In this document: piece after piece, positions 18,983 through 28,426 of the stretch | Layout of the letters: every line of letters begins with the position of its first letter | Position numbering within the stretch: the stretch's first letter is position 1 | DNA from: Marinobacter alexandrii | GTDB lineage: Bacteria > Pseudomonadota > Gammaproteobacteria > Pseudomonadales > Oleiphilaceae | NCBI RefSeq assembly: GCF_005871205.1 | Contig: NZ_SWKM01000011.1 | Location: forward strand, 1,302,001-1,366,000 | DNA: 64,000 nucleotides | Reading direction: 5' to 3' | Made by a program: the position numbers and the translations under genes | The notes under the pieces: model-generated | The model's input: only the letters and a program-made list of their open reading frames with translations | What the model was told of the DNA's origin: nothing | Databases searched by the model: none

Positions 18983-20953
18983 ATGTATAACCACAAGACC
19001 AATATTCTGCGGGCGTTTGCCCTGCTCATTCTTCTGCCTCTCATGTCGGTGGCCCACGGGCAGGAAGAAACCTGGCGACTGAACCTGAAGGACGCCGATA
19101 TCCGGGCCTTCGTAACTCAGGTTGCAGACATTACCGGGTACAGTTTTGTGGTGGACCCCCGGGTCAAAGGCAAGGTAACGGTGCTGTCCAGCGCCCCGAT
19201 GAACAAGGACGAAATATACGATCTGTTCCTGGCCGTGCTGAATGTCCACGGCTTTACCGCCATTCCCGGCGAGGAAGTGATCAAGGTGGTGCAACAGGTG
19301 GATGCCAAGCAGTCGGCTGAATCCATGGCCCGGTTTGAAGAGATTCCCTCCGAGCAGCTCATTACCCGGGTGATCCAGATCGATAACGCCAACGCGCTTG
19401 AGTTGGTGCCAATCCTGCGTCCACTGGTGGCCAAGTATGGGCACCTTGCCGGTGTGGCTGCTGCTAACGCACTTATCATCAGTGACCATTCCTCGAACAT
19501 CCAGCGCATTGAGCAGATCGTCCGTGAACTCGACAGTCCCTCCAAGTACGAAGTGGAGGTAATCCAATTGGAAGAAGCCTGGGTTGGCGATATGGTGACG
19601 CTGCTGCAGGAACTGGCGCCGGATGAACTCGGGCGTGCCGGTGGTGATAATGCCGCACGCAAGTACAGCGTAACTGCCGACGAGCGCAGCAACCGGTTAA
19701 TCCTACGCGGCGACCAGAATTTTCGCGACAAAATGCGCGGGCTGATTCGTCAACTCGACCAGCCTTCCGCCACCGGTGGCACCACCAAGGTGTTGCGTCT
19801 GAAACATGCGGATGCCAAGAAGCTGACTGAAATTCTAAAAGGTGTCATGGGTGAGTTAGCCAAAGAGGGTGCTGGTGGCGGCAGTGGCGGGTCTGGTGGA
19901 ACCAAACCAGGCAGCAATTTCGCAGTTTTCGCCGATGAAGGCCTTAATGCCTTGGTGGTTCGGGGTGAGCCGTCACTGATGCAGGAAGCCGAGCAGATCG
20001 TCGCGCATCTGGACGTTCGCCGGGCTCAGGTATTGATTGAAGCTGCCATCGTCGAAATCAGTGATGATCTTGGCCAGGATCTCGGTGTCCAGTTTGCCGT
20101 GGGTGATGAGTCCGGGGAAGCGACCCCTGTTGTTGGAACCAATTTCGGCAATGTAGGACGCGCCCTAGACGAAGTGATAGGTGCACTGGTGACCGATTCG
20201 GTACTTAGCCCTGCCCGGGGCGGGGTGACTGTCGGTGCCGGCCAGCGCGATGACGACGGCATCACTTGGGGTATTCTGCTACAGGCCTTGTCCACTTCTG
20301 CGGCGGCCAACCTCCTATCCACGCCGAGCATCATCACCCTGGATAATCAGGAGTCAGAGATTATCGTGGGTCAGAACGTCCCGTTCCGGACCGGTGAGTC
20401 GACAGTGACTGGCGACGGCACCACTAATCCGTTCACCACTATTGAGCGCCGTGACATAGGCCTGACCCTCAAGGTGACGCCCACCATCAGTGCTGACGGT
20501 CTGGTGCGACTGGTGGTTGAGCAAACCACTGAAAACGTCGCTGACAGCATTGAGGACGCCTCTGACATCGTTACCAACAAGCGCGAGATCAAGACCACAG
20601 TGCTGGCGGACGATGGCGAGACCATCGTTCTTGGCGGCCTGATCCGTGATGACTACCAGGTCAACAAGAGCAAGGTGCCCCTCTTAGGCGACATTCCGTT
20701 CATTGGTCGCCTGTTCTCGTCTGAGTCCGAGCGTCGTATCAAGCGTAACCTGCTGGTGTTTCTGCGCCCGACCATCATGCTGGGTAAGGCGGAAGCGGTG
20801 GCCGCCACGGACGACAAGTTCCAGGAACTGTGGGAAGTGAATCTGGATATCCGGAAGAAGCTGGATCTGCCGGCGGTGGACGCCAGCCCGGATATCGAGG
20901 TGCTGTTTGACGGCCGGAAGCGCCAGAAGATGGGTGAAACAACAACCCCTTAA
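18983..20953 (+). CDS. gspD: Type II secretion system secretin GspD
   Basis: 656 residues. Signal peptide ending near SVAHGQEE, then N0-N3 domains (LNLKDADIRAFVTQVADITG is the N0 start; repeated IQLEEA/LRLKHADA N-domain cores), a Gly/Ser-rich linker near 305-320 (GGGSGGSGG), and the secretin domain with TPSIITLDNQESEIIVGQNV and VPLLGDIPFIGRLF. It forms the outer-membrane pore. The ATG at 18983 gives a proper signal peptide; the 14 codons upstream overlap the end of gspC. No gspE-M genes follow; the next gene converges and overlaps the stop by 4 bp. Confidence 0.95.
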   Translation: MYNHKTNILRAFALLILLPLMSVAHGQEETWRLNLKDADIRAFVTQVADITGYSFVVDPRVKGKVTVLSSAPMNKDEIYDLFLAVLNVHGFTAIPGEEVIKVVQQVDAKQSAESMARFEEIPSEQLITRVIQIDNANALELVPILRPLVAKYGHLAGVAAANALIISDHSSNIQRIEQIVRELDSPSKYEVEVIQLEEAWVGDMVTLLQELAPDELGRAGGDNAARKYSVTADERSNRLILRGDQNFRDKMRGLIRQLDQPSATGGTTKVLRLKHADAKKLTEILKGVMGELAKEGAGGGSGGSGGTKPGSNFAVFADEGLNALVVRGEPSLMQEAEQIVAHLDVRRAQVLIEAAIVEISDDLGQDLGVQFAVGDESGEATPVVGTNFGNVGRALDEVIGALVTDSVLSPARGGVTVGAGQRDDDGITWGILLQALSTSAAANLLSTPSIITLDNQESEIIVGQNVPFRTGESTVTGDGTTNPFTTIERRDIGLTLKVTPTISADGLVRLVVEQTTENVADSIEDASDIVTNKREIKTTVLADDGETIVLGGLIRDDYQVNKSKVPLLGDIPFIGRLFSSESERRIKRNLLVFLRPTIMLGKAEAVAATDDKFQELWEVNLDIRKKLDLPAVDASPDIEVLFDGRKRQKMGETTTP

Positions 20954-22947
20954 GCGGTGAGTGGTGGCATCGGGCAGTCGATCTGGTCGGCCACCAATCT
21001 CATCAGTTCGTATTCACGGACGTCGATATGGCCATCGTGGGTGATGCAGTGCCCACAGGCATCAATGATAGCGGGCTTGAGCAAAGGTGAGAGCCCGTTC
21101 AGTGTGGTCAGCGCCTCCTGTAACTGGCGCATGGTCACCTTCTCCAGAACCGCCTGATCCTGCCCCTTGGTATTATCAAACCCTGCCATCGCCTCCCGGT
21201 ATAACGACTCGGCATCCGAGGCGCTTTTGGTGCCGGCGCGCGCAAAAAGGCTTAGCAGCTTCTGGACGGCCGGCATTACCGGGCGGTACTTACGGTGGCG
21301 AACCGGCGTTACCTGACCGGCACTGGCGCCCAGGTGGCGCGACAGAAAGCTGGTCAGGGCCAGTTCGAACAGCGACATCCGATTGTCCGCCGCGACCAGC
21401 TTCTGGACGTTGGTGATCAAACCTTCCCGTTCCTCCGAATCCAGTTTCCGTAACGCCGGCATGGCTAACTCCAGGGCAGGGAATCGCACCTCCTCACCGA
21501 TGGATTTCAGAGCTGGAATCAGCTTTTCCAGGAGGTCCGGTTGGCCGCCTAGCACCGGGTGCTCGGGAATCATTGCCAGCATCCGATGTTGCTCCTCCCG
21601 GGATACTTCAGCGATCACCATCGCATAGCAGAGCTGGATAGCGCCGGCGCGGGTATACAGCAGGCTGCGAAACGTAGCGGGTAGTCGGCCTAACAAGCGA
21701 GTGGCGAAGGCCTCGCCCTGGGGCGATGTAGTACCAACTCGTTCTGACAGCTTGCTGGTTGCGGGAAAAGAAGCAGCCTCGTTGCTCGAGGCCAGAGGCG
21801 AAGTACTGGTGCGTCGGAGCGGTGCCACCACCTCTGCCCCCAGGTCGGCAAAACCCGAGGCCTGGGCCGGGGCCTGAGAGCTGGTAGCGGCGCGCAGGTC
21901 AGCTCCGGGTTGGGTATCCCGGAGACGGCTGCGGAGACGGGCCAGCATGCCCGGCTGAATCTGGTTGATGCGCTGCTCAATAGGTGGGTGTGAGGCCAGC
22001 AGTGAGGCGAACTTCATCCGCGCGCTTTCCCCGAAGCACATGTGATTCATATCACTGGCATGGCTGGTGGTGTCCAGGTAGCCGCCCTTCAAACCGATCT
22101 TGAACAGCGCACCGGCAATGCCTTCCGGGTTGCGGGTAAATTGCACCGAAGAGGCATCAGCCAACAATTCCCGTTGTCTGGAAACGGCTGCTTGAATCAA
22201 CCGGCCAAAGAACACGCCAACGTAGCCGATCAACAGCAGCGCAATGCCAATCACGCCAATGGCTGCCTGGCCGCGATTATCTCCCGATGAGCGCATAGAG
22301 CGGTGGCGGCCGTAAAACGACATCCGCATCAGGAAACCGCCAATCTGGCCAATCATCAGAATACCGGCCAGCAGGGCAATCAGGCGAACGTTCAGGCGCA
22401 TATCACCATTGAAAATATGGCTGAATTCATGGCCGACCACGCCCTGGAGTTCATCGCGGCTGAGTTGGGTGAGGGTGCCATGGGTAACCACCATGACGGC
22501 TTCGCCCGGCGTATAGCCGGCAACAAAGGCATTAATGCCGGTTTCCTGGTCCATTACGAACAGCTCGGGTACCGGCACGCCACTGGCGATGGCCATTTCC
22601 TCCACCACATTTCGGAGCCGGCGCTCGTCCTGGTCCCGAGTGTCGGGATCAATGGGGCGGGCACCCACCATCTTGGCCACCCGTTCGCCGCCGCCGGCCA
22701 GGTCAACCCACCGAATCAGGGAAGTAACACCGATCAGCGTGACCACTGTCGCGGCGGTCAGCAGACCATGGCGAGACAGCAGCCAATCGTGGAAGACCAG
22801 GGCTGAGGATTCACTGCGGGTGACAAAGTACCCGACCAGGGAAACGGCAAGCGTGATCAGCACCACCGCTGTCAGGAACAGCAGGACCAATACGCTGGTG
22901 TTGCGCCGGGCACTGGCCTGGCGCTGGAAAAAACCGGGATGGGCCAT
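20950..22947 (-). CDS. M48 family membrane metalloprotease (HtpX-like, extended)
   Basis: 665 residues. Two N-terminal membrane segments (about 17-42 and 60-80), a zinc protease domain with HEFSH at 173-177 and the third ligand at E260 (RQRELLADA), and two further membrane segments between them. The C-terminal about 300 residues after HPPIEQRINQIQP are a helical extension not found in E. coli HtpX. It is probably an inner-membrane quality-control protease. It lies 11 bp after lemA, a pairing seen in many bacteria, and overlaps the convergent gspD end by 4 bp. Confidence 0.9.
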   Translation of the reverse strand: MAHPGFFQRQASARRNTSVLVLLFLTAVVLITLAVSLVGYFVTRSESSALVFHDWLLSRHGLLTAATVVTLIGVTSLIRWVDLAGGGERVAKMVGARPIDPDTRDQDERRLRNVVEEMAIASGVPVPELFVMDQETGINAFVAGYTPGEAVMVVTHGTLTQLSRDELQGVVGHEFSHIFNGDMRLNVRLIALLAGILMIGQIGGFLMRMSFYGRHRSMRSSGDNRGQAAIGVIGIALLLIGYVGVFFGRLIQAAVSRQRELLADASSVQFTRNPEGIAGALFKIGLKGGYLDTTSHASDMNHMCFGESARMKFASLLASHPPIEQRINQIQPGMLARLRSRLRDTQPGADLRAATSSQAPAQASGFADLGAEVVAPLRRTSTSPLASSNEAASFPATSKLSERVGTTSPQGEAFATRLLGRLPATFRSLLYTRAGAIQLCYAMVIAEVSREEQHRMLAMIPEHPVLGGQPDLLEKLIPALKSIGEEVRFPALELAMPALRKLDSEEREGLITNVQKLVAADNRMSLFELALTSFLSRHLGASAGQVTPVRHRKYRPVMPAVQKLLSLFARAGTKSASDAESLYREAMAGFDNTKGQDQAVLEKVTMRQLQEALTTLNGLSPLLKPAIIDACGHCITHDGHIDVREYELMRLVADQIDCPMPPLTA

Positions 22948-22958
22948 GGGTCAGGGCG

Positions 22959-23546
22959 TCAGAAAGCGACCTTGGGTGCCTGGCGGGCCTCCGGGGTCTC
23001 GAGCTCCAGTTGGGCCGTCTCTTTGAACGCACACATGCCGGCGAGGACGTTATTGGGAAACTGCTCGCGGAAAATATTGTAGCTCATGACGCCATCGTTA
23101 TAGGCCTGGCGGGCAAAGGCGACACGGTTTTCGGTGCTGGAGAGTTCTTCCATCAGTTGCTGGATGGTTTCATTGGCTTTCAGCTCCGGGTAATCCTCGG
23201 CCACCGCATAGAAGTTGGCCAGGGCTTTGTTCAGCAGATTCTCGGCGCTGCCCAGGCGCTGGATTTTGGTGCCATCACCGGGATCACGGGCGGCGTCTTT
23301 CTGTGCGCTGACTGCATTGTTACGGGCTTCCATGACCTGGGTGAGCGTGGTCTGCTCGTGGCTCAGGTAGGCCTTGGCGGCCTCAACCAGGTTGGGAATC
23401 AGGTCGTGTCGACGTTGCAACTGCACATCGATCTGTGCGAAACCGTTCTTGAACTGGTTTCTCAGCGACACCAGTCGGTTGTAGATAAAGACCAGGTAGA
23501 TGACTACGACGGCGATAACAATCAGGCCAATAACAGTGGTTCCCAT
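22959..23546 (-). CDS. lemA: LemA family protein
   Basis: 195 residues. One N-terminal membrane anchor (VIGLIVIAVVVIYLVFIYNR), then the LemA helical domain with NQFKNGFAQIDVQLQRRHDL and IPNLVEAAKAY. The outward-facing helical bundle has no known enzyme activity. Family members are often next to HtpX-type or TPM-domain proteins, as here, suggesting a shared membrane function. Confidence 0.93.
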   Translation of the reverse strand: MGTTVIGLIVIAVVVIYLVFIYNRLVSLRNQFKNGFAQIDVQLQRRHDLIPNLVEAAKAYLSHEQTTLTQVMEARNNAVSAQKDAARDPGDGTKIQRLGSAENLLNKALANFYAVAEDYPELKANETIQQLMEELSSTENRVAFARQAYNDGVMSYNIFREQFPNNVLAGMCAFKETAQLELETPEARQAPKVAF

Positions 23547-23571
23547 GCTAACTCCTTGGGGGATTGGATGA

Positions 23572-25632
23572 TTAAACTTTGTTCTCGACCAACTGGTCGT
23601 GAAAGCCTTTTACGAACCGTTCAAAGTCCCGGGGCAGCAGTGGCTTACTGAAGAAATATCCTTGCGCGAGCTTGCAGCCCCGCTGGCTCAGATAATATTC
23701 CTGTTCGGCGGTTTCCACGCCTTCAGCGATGACTGACAGATTCAGGCTCTTGCCCAGATCGATAATGGTGTTGGCAATGCGAGTGTCATCCTCGTTCACC
23801 AGCAGGTCCCGGATAAACTGCTTGTCGATTTTCAAATGCTGTACAGGCATCTGTTTCAGATAGGTGAGCGATGAGTAACCGGTGCCGAAGTCGTCAACGG
23901 CAATACTGATACCGGCCTTGTTTAGCCGGTGAAGTTTGGCAACGGCGTCGGACAGGTTGGTCATAAAGCTCGTTTCGGTAACCTCCAGCTCCAGCCGGCC
24001 AGCCGGGATGTCATGCCGACGAAGGGTGTCCAGAATATCGCCGACGATGCTAGCCTGGCGCAATTGCACCGCGGACAGGTTAACCGCGATGCGCAGGGGC
24101 GTGCCTTGGTCGGCCCAACGTGCCGCCTGCGCGCAAGCCTGCTCCAGAACCCATTGCCCAATCTCAACAATGATGCCGTTGGTTTCGGCGACGGGGATGA
24201 AGTCGTCCGGCGGGATCAGGCCTCGGGTTGGGTGTGTCCAACGGATCAGGGCTTCCGCGCCAATCACACGGCGACTCTCCAGACTGATTTGGGGCTGATA
24301 AACCAGATGGAACTCTTTGTTGGTCAAAGCCTGAACCAAATCCTTTTCCAACTGCCTGCGATCACGAATTTCCTGATCAATGCTGGCAACATAAAACTGG
24401 AAGTGATCGGCACCGCTTTGCTTCGCCAGTGTCATGGTTTGCTCAGCGCTCTGGAGCAGCCGGTCGGCTTTGTCGGCGTCGGATGGGAACAGTGCCACAC
24501 CAATGGTGGCAGTTATTGCGACATGCTGGTTCTCAACCATCATCGGGCCGCCGATGCAGGCCAGAACCCGCTCGGCGGTATCGGCGGCCTGGAAACCATC
24601 CCTTAAGTCTTTCTCAACAATCACGAACTGGTCACTGCCGAGTCGCGCAATGGTAAAATGCGAGTTGCCGAGCTGGCCGGTGAGTCGGTCGGCCACGGTT
24701 TGCAGAATCAGATCTCCACTGCGAAAACCGCATTGTTCGTTCACGGATTTGAAGTCATCAATGCCGCAGACCATCAGCGATAACATGCCTTTGCGGGCTT
24801 CTGCTTCCTGGATATCCAGGGCTAACAGTTCCATTAAGGTGTCCCGGCTTGGCAGGCCGGTCAATTGATCGTATCGGGAAAGTCGGCTGACTCGATCCTC
24901 GGCGTCGCGATGACGTTTCTGGGTGTCGGCGATGGCCACCAGCAGGTTGTTGGTGGCATTTACCCAGAGCCCAAGTTCATCCCGATCGTGTCCGGGAGGG
25001 ATGGTTACCAGCCGATCGTCCGGGTGTTCCGGATCCACCGCTTTCACGGAGTCCACGATGCGCAGCAGCGGGCGGGTCAGCAGCAGATGGAAAACAAAGT
25101 AAAGAACCAGTCCTAGAATGAGCGCGGTTGCTACGCCAGAGGCAAAGGTGACGGTTGCCCGGTTAAGCCAGGTTCTGGCGGCGGGTACAGTGTCGTAGTG
25201 AACCTCAAGATAGCCATAAACCGCATTCGTAGTATCGTCGCGAACCAGTGGAATCCGGTAAGACCGATCAGAATCAAATATCGGGTCGGTCATCTGGCGG
25301 AAAGAGATCTGGTGCAGGGGGCGGTTGCGGGTGCCAAGGGCTTCGCCATCGGGATGGACAATGGCGGCCAGGTGCACGGCTTCCATGGCAAAGAGGCCAT
25401 CAACCACTTGTTGGGCCAGCTCTGAATCAATGCTGAAAACTGCCTGAGTTGCGGCGTCCCGGACCATGGAAATGGTCTGGTCAGCTTGGCTGTCAAGGTC
25501 CATAGAAACACGTCGGGCATCGAGGATCACCTGCACAGTGCTAATAAAGATACCACTGATAAGGGCTATGGCGAGAGTCCGTCCAAAAATGCGGTAGCCC
25601 AGCCGATGCTCAACCTTGAAGGAGTTTTTCAT
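23572..25632 (-). CDS. GGDEF-EAL protein, probable c-di-GMP phosphodiesterase
   Basis: 686 residues. Two membrane segments (about 16-36 and 160-182) flank a periplasmic sensor region of about 120 residues, followed by a HAMP-like linker, a GGDEF domain and an EAL domain. The cyclase signature reads GSDQF at 332-336, so diguanylate cyclase activity is unlikely. The EAL domain keeps EAL (460-462), the DDFGTGYSSL metal-binding loop, KIDKQF and AEGVET. It therefore likely degrades cyclic-di-GMP in response to an envelope signal. It ends 25 bp before lemA in the same orientation; co-transcription is possible. Confidence 0.92.
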   Translation of the reverse strand: MKNSFKVEHRLGYRIFGRTLAIALISGIFISTVQVILDARRVSMDLDSQADQTISMVRDAATQAVFSIDSELAQQVVDGLFAMEAVHLAAIVHPDGEALGTRNRPLHQISFRQMTDPIFDSDRSYRIPLVRDDTTNAVYGYLEVHYDTVPAARTWLNRATVTFASGVATALILGLVLYFVFHLLLTRPLLRIVDSVKAVDPEHPDDRLVTIPPGHDRDELGLWVNATNNLLVAIADTQKRHRDAEDRVSRLSRYDQLTGLPSRDTLMELLALDIQEAEARKGMLSLMVCGIDDFKSVNEQCGFRSGDLILQTVADRLTGQLGNSHFTIARLGSDQFVIVEKDLRDGFQAADTAERVLACIGGPMMVENQHVAITATIGVALFPSDADKADRLLQSAEQTMTLAKQSGADHFQFYVASIDQEIRDRRQLEKDLVQALTNKEFHLVYQPQISLESRRVIGAEALIRWTHPTRGLIPPDDFIPVAETNGIIVEIGQWVLEQACAQAARWADQGTPLRIAVNLSAVQLRQASIVGDILDTLRRHDIPAGRLELEVTETSFMTNLSDAVAKLHRLNKAGISIAVDDFGTGYSSLTYLKQMPVQHLKIDKQFIRDLLVNEDDTRIANTIIDLGKSLNLSVIAEGVETAEQEYYLSQRGCKLAQGYFFSKPLLPRDFERFVKGFHDQLVENKV

Positions 25633-25823
25633 TCAAGTCTGTCTGTAATCGTGTTTATTAAAGATTTATGGTCGCACATAAATCGCTGTTTTCGCGACGA
25701 CTGGTCCACGTTTCGCCAAGGAAGGTAGAAGGTCGCTTGACTTGACTGAGTATCGGCGATTTTTTCAGAGAATTCAGGGCGAGGGTGTATCAATTTGTAA
25801 GGTTTTCGTTCGCTTGGATACAC

Positions 25824-25848
25824 AAACGCCCGCGCAATGCGGGCGTTT
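25824..25848. terminator. Hairpin downstream of sodB
   Basis: Perfect 10-bp stem AAACGCCCGC/GCGGGCGTTT with a 5-nt loop. Flanking T content is modest on both strands (GTTTG leftward, GTTTGAGCTTTT rightward). It is about 50 bp past the sodB stop and is the probable end of that transcript. The rest of 25633-25898 shows nothing recognisable. Confidence 0.65.
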
Positions 25849-25898
25849 GAGCTTTTACAGCCTACGGCTGCGGCCTTTCAATCAACTTGGTTAGGTAA

Positions 25899-26477
25899 TC
25901 AGGCCAGGTTTTCGTTCACGAAATCCCAGTTCACCAAGTTCCAGAACGCTTCGAGGTAGTTCGGGCGGGAGTTGCGGTAATCAATGTAGTACGCGTGCTC
26001 CCAGACGTCGACCGTCAGCACCGGCTTATCGGCACCGGTCAGCGGTGTTTCAGCATTGCTGGTGTTGGCAATGGCAACGCTGCCGTCGGCCTTTTTCACC
26101 AGCCACGTCCAGCCCGAACCGAAGTTGTTGGCGGCCTTGTCGTTGAACTCTTTCTTGAAGGCATCGAACGAACCGAAGGCTTTTTCGATGGCATCCTTGG
26201 CCGCGCCAGTGGGCTCACCGCCGCCGTTCGGGCTCAGGCAGTTCCAGTAGAAAGTGTGGTTCCAAACCTGCGCCGCGTTGTTGAACAGCGGACCGCTGGC
26301 GCTCTTGATGATGTCCTCAAGCGACTTGTTGGCGTTGTCCGTACCTTCGACCAGGCCGTTCAGCTTGGTGACGTAGGTGTTGTGATGCTTGCCGTAATGG
26401 TACTCAAGGGTTTCCTGAGAGATGTGCGGTTCCAGAGCGTTCTTTTCGTAAGGTAGTGCGGGAAGTTCAAATGCCAT
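25899..26477 (-). CDS. sodB: Superoxide dismutase, iron type
   Basis: 192 residues, full-length Fe-SOD. Metal ligands are H27, H74, D157 and H161 (DVWEHAYYIDY). AALPYEKNALEPH-type start and NNAAQVWNHTFYW are typical of the iron enzyme rather than the manganese one. It dismutates superoxide in the cytosol. It stands alone between purK and a GGDEF-EAL gene, both leftward. Confidence 0.97.
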   Translation of the reverse strand: MAFELPALPYEKNALEPHISQETLEYHYGKHHNTYVTKLNGLVEGTDNANKSLEDIIKSASGPLFNNAAQVWNHTFYWNCLSPNGGGEPTGAAKDAIEKAFGSFDAFKKEFNDKAANNFGSGWTWLVKKADGSVAIANTSNAETPLTGADKPVLTVDVWEHAYYIDYRNSRPNYLEAFWNLVNWDFVNENLA

Positions 26478-26547
26478 GAGGTCGTTCTCCCTGTCTCTCT
26501 ATTATGTGAGTGTACAACTCGTCAATATAGGGTCGATCTAATGTATA

Positions 26548-27666
26548 TCAACCCCTTGGTGTTAAAGAGCTTTTAAACTCCGGGCTGCCGGGCAGGAACT
26601 GGGCGCAGTTGCGTACGCGCCAGACCAGCTCTTCGTAACTGTCGGCCAGAACGTTCACGTGGCCGAGTTTGCGCCCCGGGCGTTCACCTTTGTTGTACAG
26701 GTGCAGATGGGCATAAGGCAGCTCGAGAATGCGTTCCGTGTCGCCATGCTCGCCAATGATATTGATCATGCAGCTCAGGCCCCGCGCCTCAACGCTGCCG
26801 AGATGATGACCACTCACCGCCCGGATATGGTTTTCAAACTGGCTGGTCATGGCGCCTTCGATAGTCCAGTGCCCGGAGTTATGCACCCGTGGTGCCATCT
26901 CGTTGGCAACCAGCCCATCTTCGGTTTCAAACAGCTCAAGGGTCAATACGCCGACGTAGTCCAATTCGTTCAGTAGGGCCCGGATATACCGCTCGGCGTC
27001 CTCCTGAATGAAGGCCTGAAGGCCTGGGGCTGGCGCGATGGAGTAGCGCAGAATGCCCTCGTGGTGGCTGTTTTCAGCCATCGGGTAGAAGGCCAGGTCG
27101 CCATCTTCTGCCCGCACCGCGATGATTGATACTTCGCGCTTGAAGTCGACAAACTTCTCGACGATCAGGCGAGGGTGCCCGATGTCCGTCCACGCTTGTT
27201 CCGCGTCGTCCGGGCTGCGCAGAACCGCCTGACCTTTGCCATCGTAGCCTTCGGTATTGGACTTGGCTACAACTGGGCAGCCCAGCTCTTCAGCGGCCGC
27301 CTTCAAGGATTCGGCGCTGTCGGCGATTTTCCATTCCGGGGTGGGGATGCCGAGCTGGCCAAACAGAGTCTTCTCCAATTCACGGTTCTGGCAGACTTGC
27401 AGGGCCCTCGGACAGGGGTAAACCGGTTTTTCTTTCGCCAGTTTCTCCGCGACGTGGACGGGCAGGTGCTCGAATTCGTAAGTCACGCGATCAACGCGCG
27501 ACAGAAAATCGTCCTGGTATTGGCCTTCGCGGTCGATGATCACTTCGCCGAGTCCGGCGCTGGGGCTGCCAGACATGTCGTAGAAAACAAAGGTCTTGGC
27601 CAGTGGATAGCCGGCCAGGGCTAGCATACGTCCCAGTTGGCCTGCACCTAAAACACCAATTCTCAT
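26548..27666 (-). CDS. purK: N5-carboxyaminoimidazole ribonucleotide synthase
   Basis: 372 residues. ATP-grasp enzyme that carboxylates AIR with bicarbonate in purine synthesis. The start MRIGVLGAGQLGRMLALAG is the family signature; the central ATP-grasp region includes KSNTEGYDGKGQ and EMAPRVHNSGHWT. I chose the ATG at 27664-27666 for its AGGAGA site and family start; 27 upstream codons in frame look spurious. It follows purE by 97 bp. Confidence 0.97.
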   Translation of the reverse strand: MRIGVLGAGQLGRMLALAGYPLAKTFVFYDMSGSPSAGLGEVIIDREGQYQDDFLSRVDRVTYEFEHLPVHVAEKLAKEKPVYPCPRALQVCQNRELEKTLFGQLGIPTPEWKIADSAESLKAAAEELGCPVVAKSNTEGYDGKGQAVLRSPDDAEQAWTDIGHPRLIVEKFVDFKREVSIIAVRAEDGDLAFYPMAENSHHEGILRYSIAPAPGLQAFIQEDAERYIRALLNELDYVGVLTLELFETEDGLVANEMAPRVHNSGHWTIEGAMTSQFENHIRAVSGHHLGSVEARGLSCMINIIGEHGDTERILELPYAHLHLYNKGERPGRKLGHVNVLADSYEELVWRVRNCAQFLPGSPEFKSSLTPRG

Positions 27667-27762
27667 CTGTATTCTCCTGCCGGTCTCTGGCTTCTGAATC
27701 GTCGGTGTGTGCGGATTTGAAAACACCTTTTGCAATCCGCTCAGCACGGCATGGCTTGGAAG

Positions 27763-28254
27763 TTACTGATCTCGCGGGTCCGGATTGTCCAGAATAGTCT
27801 GGGTCTGGGTGCTTCTGAACTCATCGACGGCCTGGCGCACATTGGCGTCGCTGGTGCCGACAATCTGGGCTGCCAGCAGGCCGGCATTGGTGGCGCCGGC
27901 ATTACCGATTGCCAGTGTGCCCACGGCGATGCCGCCGGGCATCTGAACGATGGACAGCAATGAATCGAGACCGTTCAGGGCCTTGGACTGCACCGGAACA
28001 CCCAATACTGGCAGAGAAGTCTGCGAGGCAACCATGCCGGGCAGGTGGGCGGCACCGCCGGCGCCGGCAATGATTACTTTCAGACCGCGCTCGGCTGCGG
28101 ATTTTGCGTAATCAAACAGCAGGTCGGGTGTGCGATGTGCTGATACCACTTTGGTTTCGTAATCGACGCCCAGCTTTTCAAGCATCTTGGCGGCGTGTTC
28201 CATGGTGGGCCAGTCGGATTTGGATCCCATGATGAGTCCAACAAGCGGCTGCAT
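27763..28254 (-). CDS. purE: N5-carboxyaminoimidazole ribonucleotide mutase
   Basis: 163 residues. Converts the PurK product to CAIR. The family start [19 protein letters not shown] (phosphate/catalytic loop), [12 protein letters not shown] and [11 protein letters not shown] are all present. The ATG at 28252-28254 was preferred over one 12 codons upstream because it matches the family start. It is transcribed with purK. I looked for a PurR-type operator in 28255-28426 and did not find a convincing one. Confidence 0.97.
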   Translation of the reverse strand: MQPLVGLIMGSKSDWPTMEHAAKMLEKLGVDYETKVVSAHRTPDLLFDYAKSAAERGLKVIIAGAGGAAHLPGMVASQTSLPVLGVPVQSKALNGLDSLLSIVQMPGGIAVGTLAIGNAGATNAGLLAAQIVGTSDANVRQAVDEFRSTQTQTILDNPDPRDQ

Positions 28255-28426
28255 AAGCAACTGTCCTGTGATAATTGGAAAGCCGGCCATTGTATGTTTT
28301 GCCTACGGGCCATGCAACAAAGCTCCGTCAGCGTTTCGGACGCGACAGCAATGGCATTTCACCCGTTTTATAACTGCATGTATTATCCGCTGTTAAGAAT
28401 CAGTCCGTCCATAGCCAGGAGAAGTA

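Noticed and set aside
28255..28426. Search for a PurR operator or purine riboswitch before purE
   Set aside because: No 16-bp palindrome of the ACGCAAACGTTTGCGT type and no aptamer-like core were seen.
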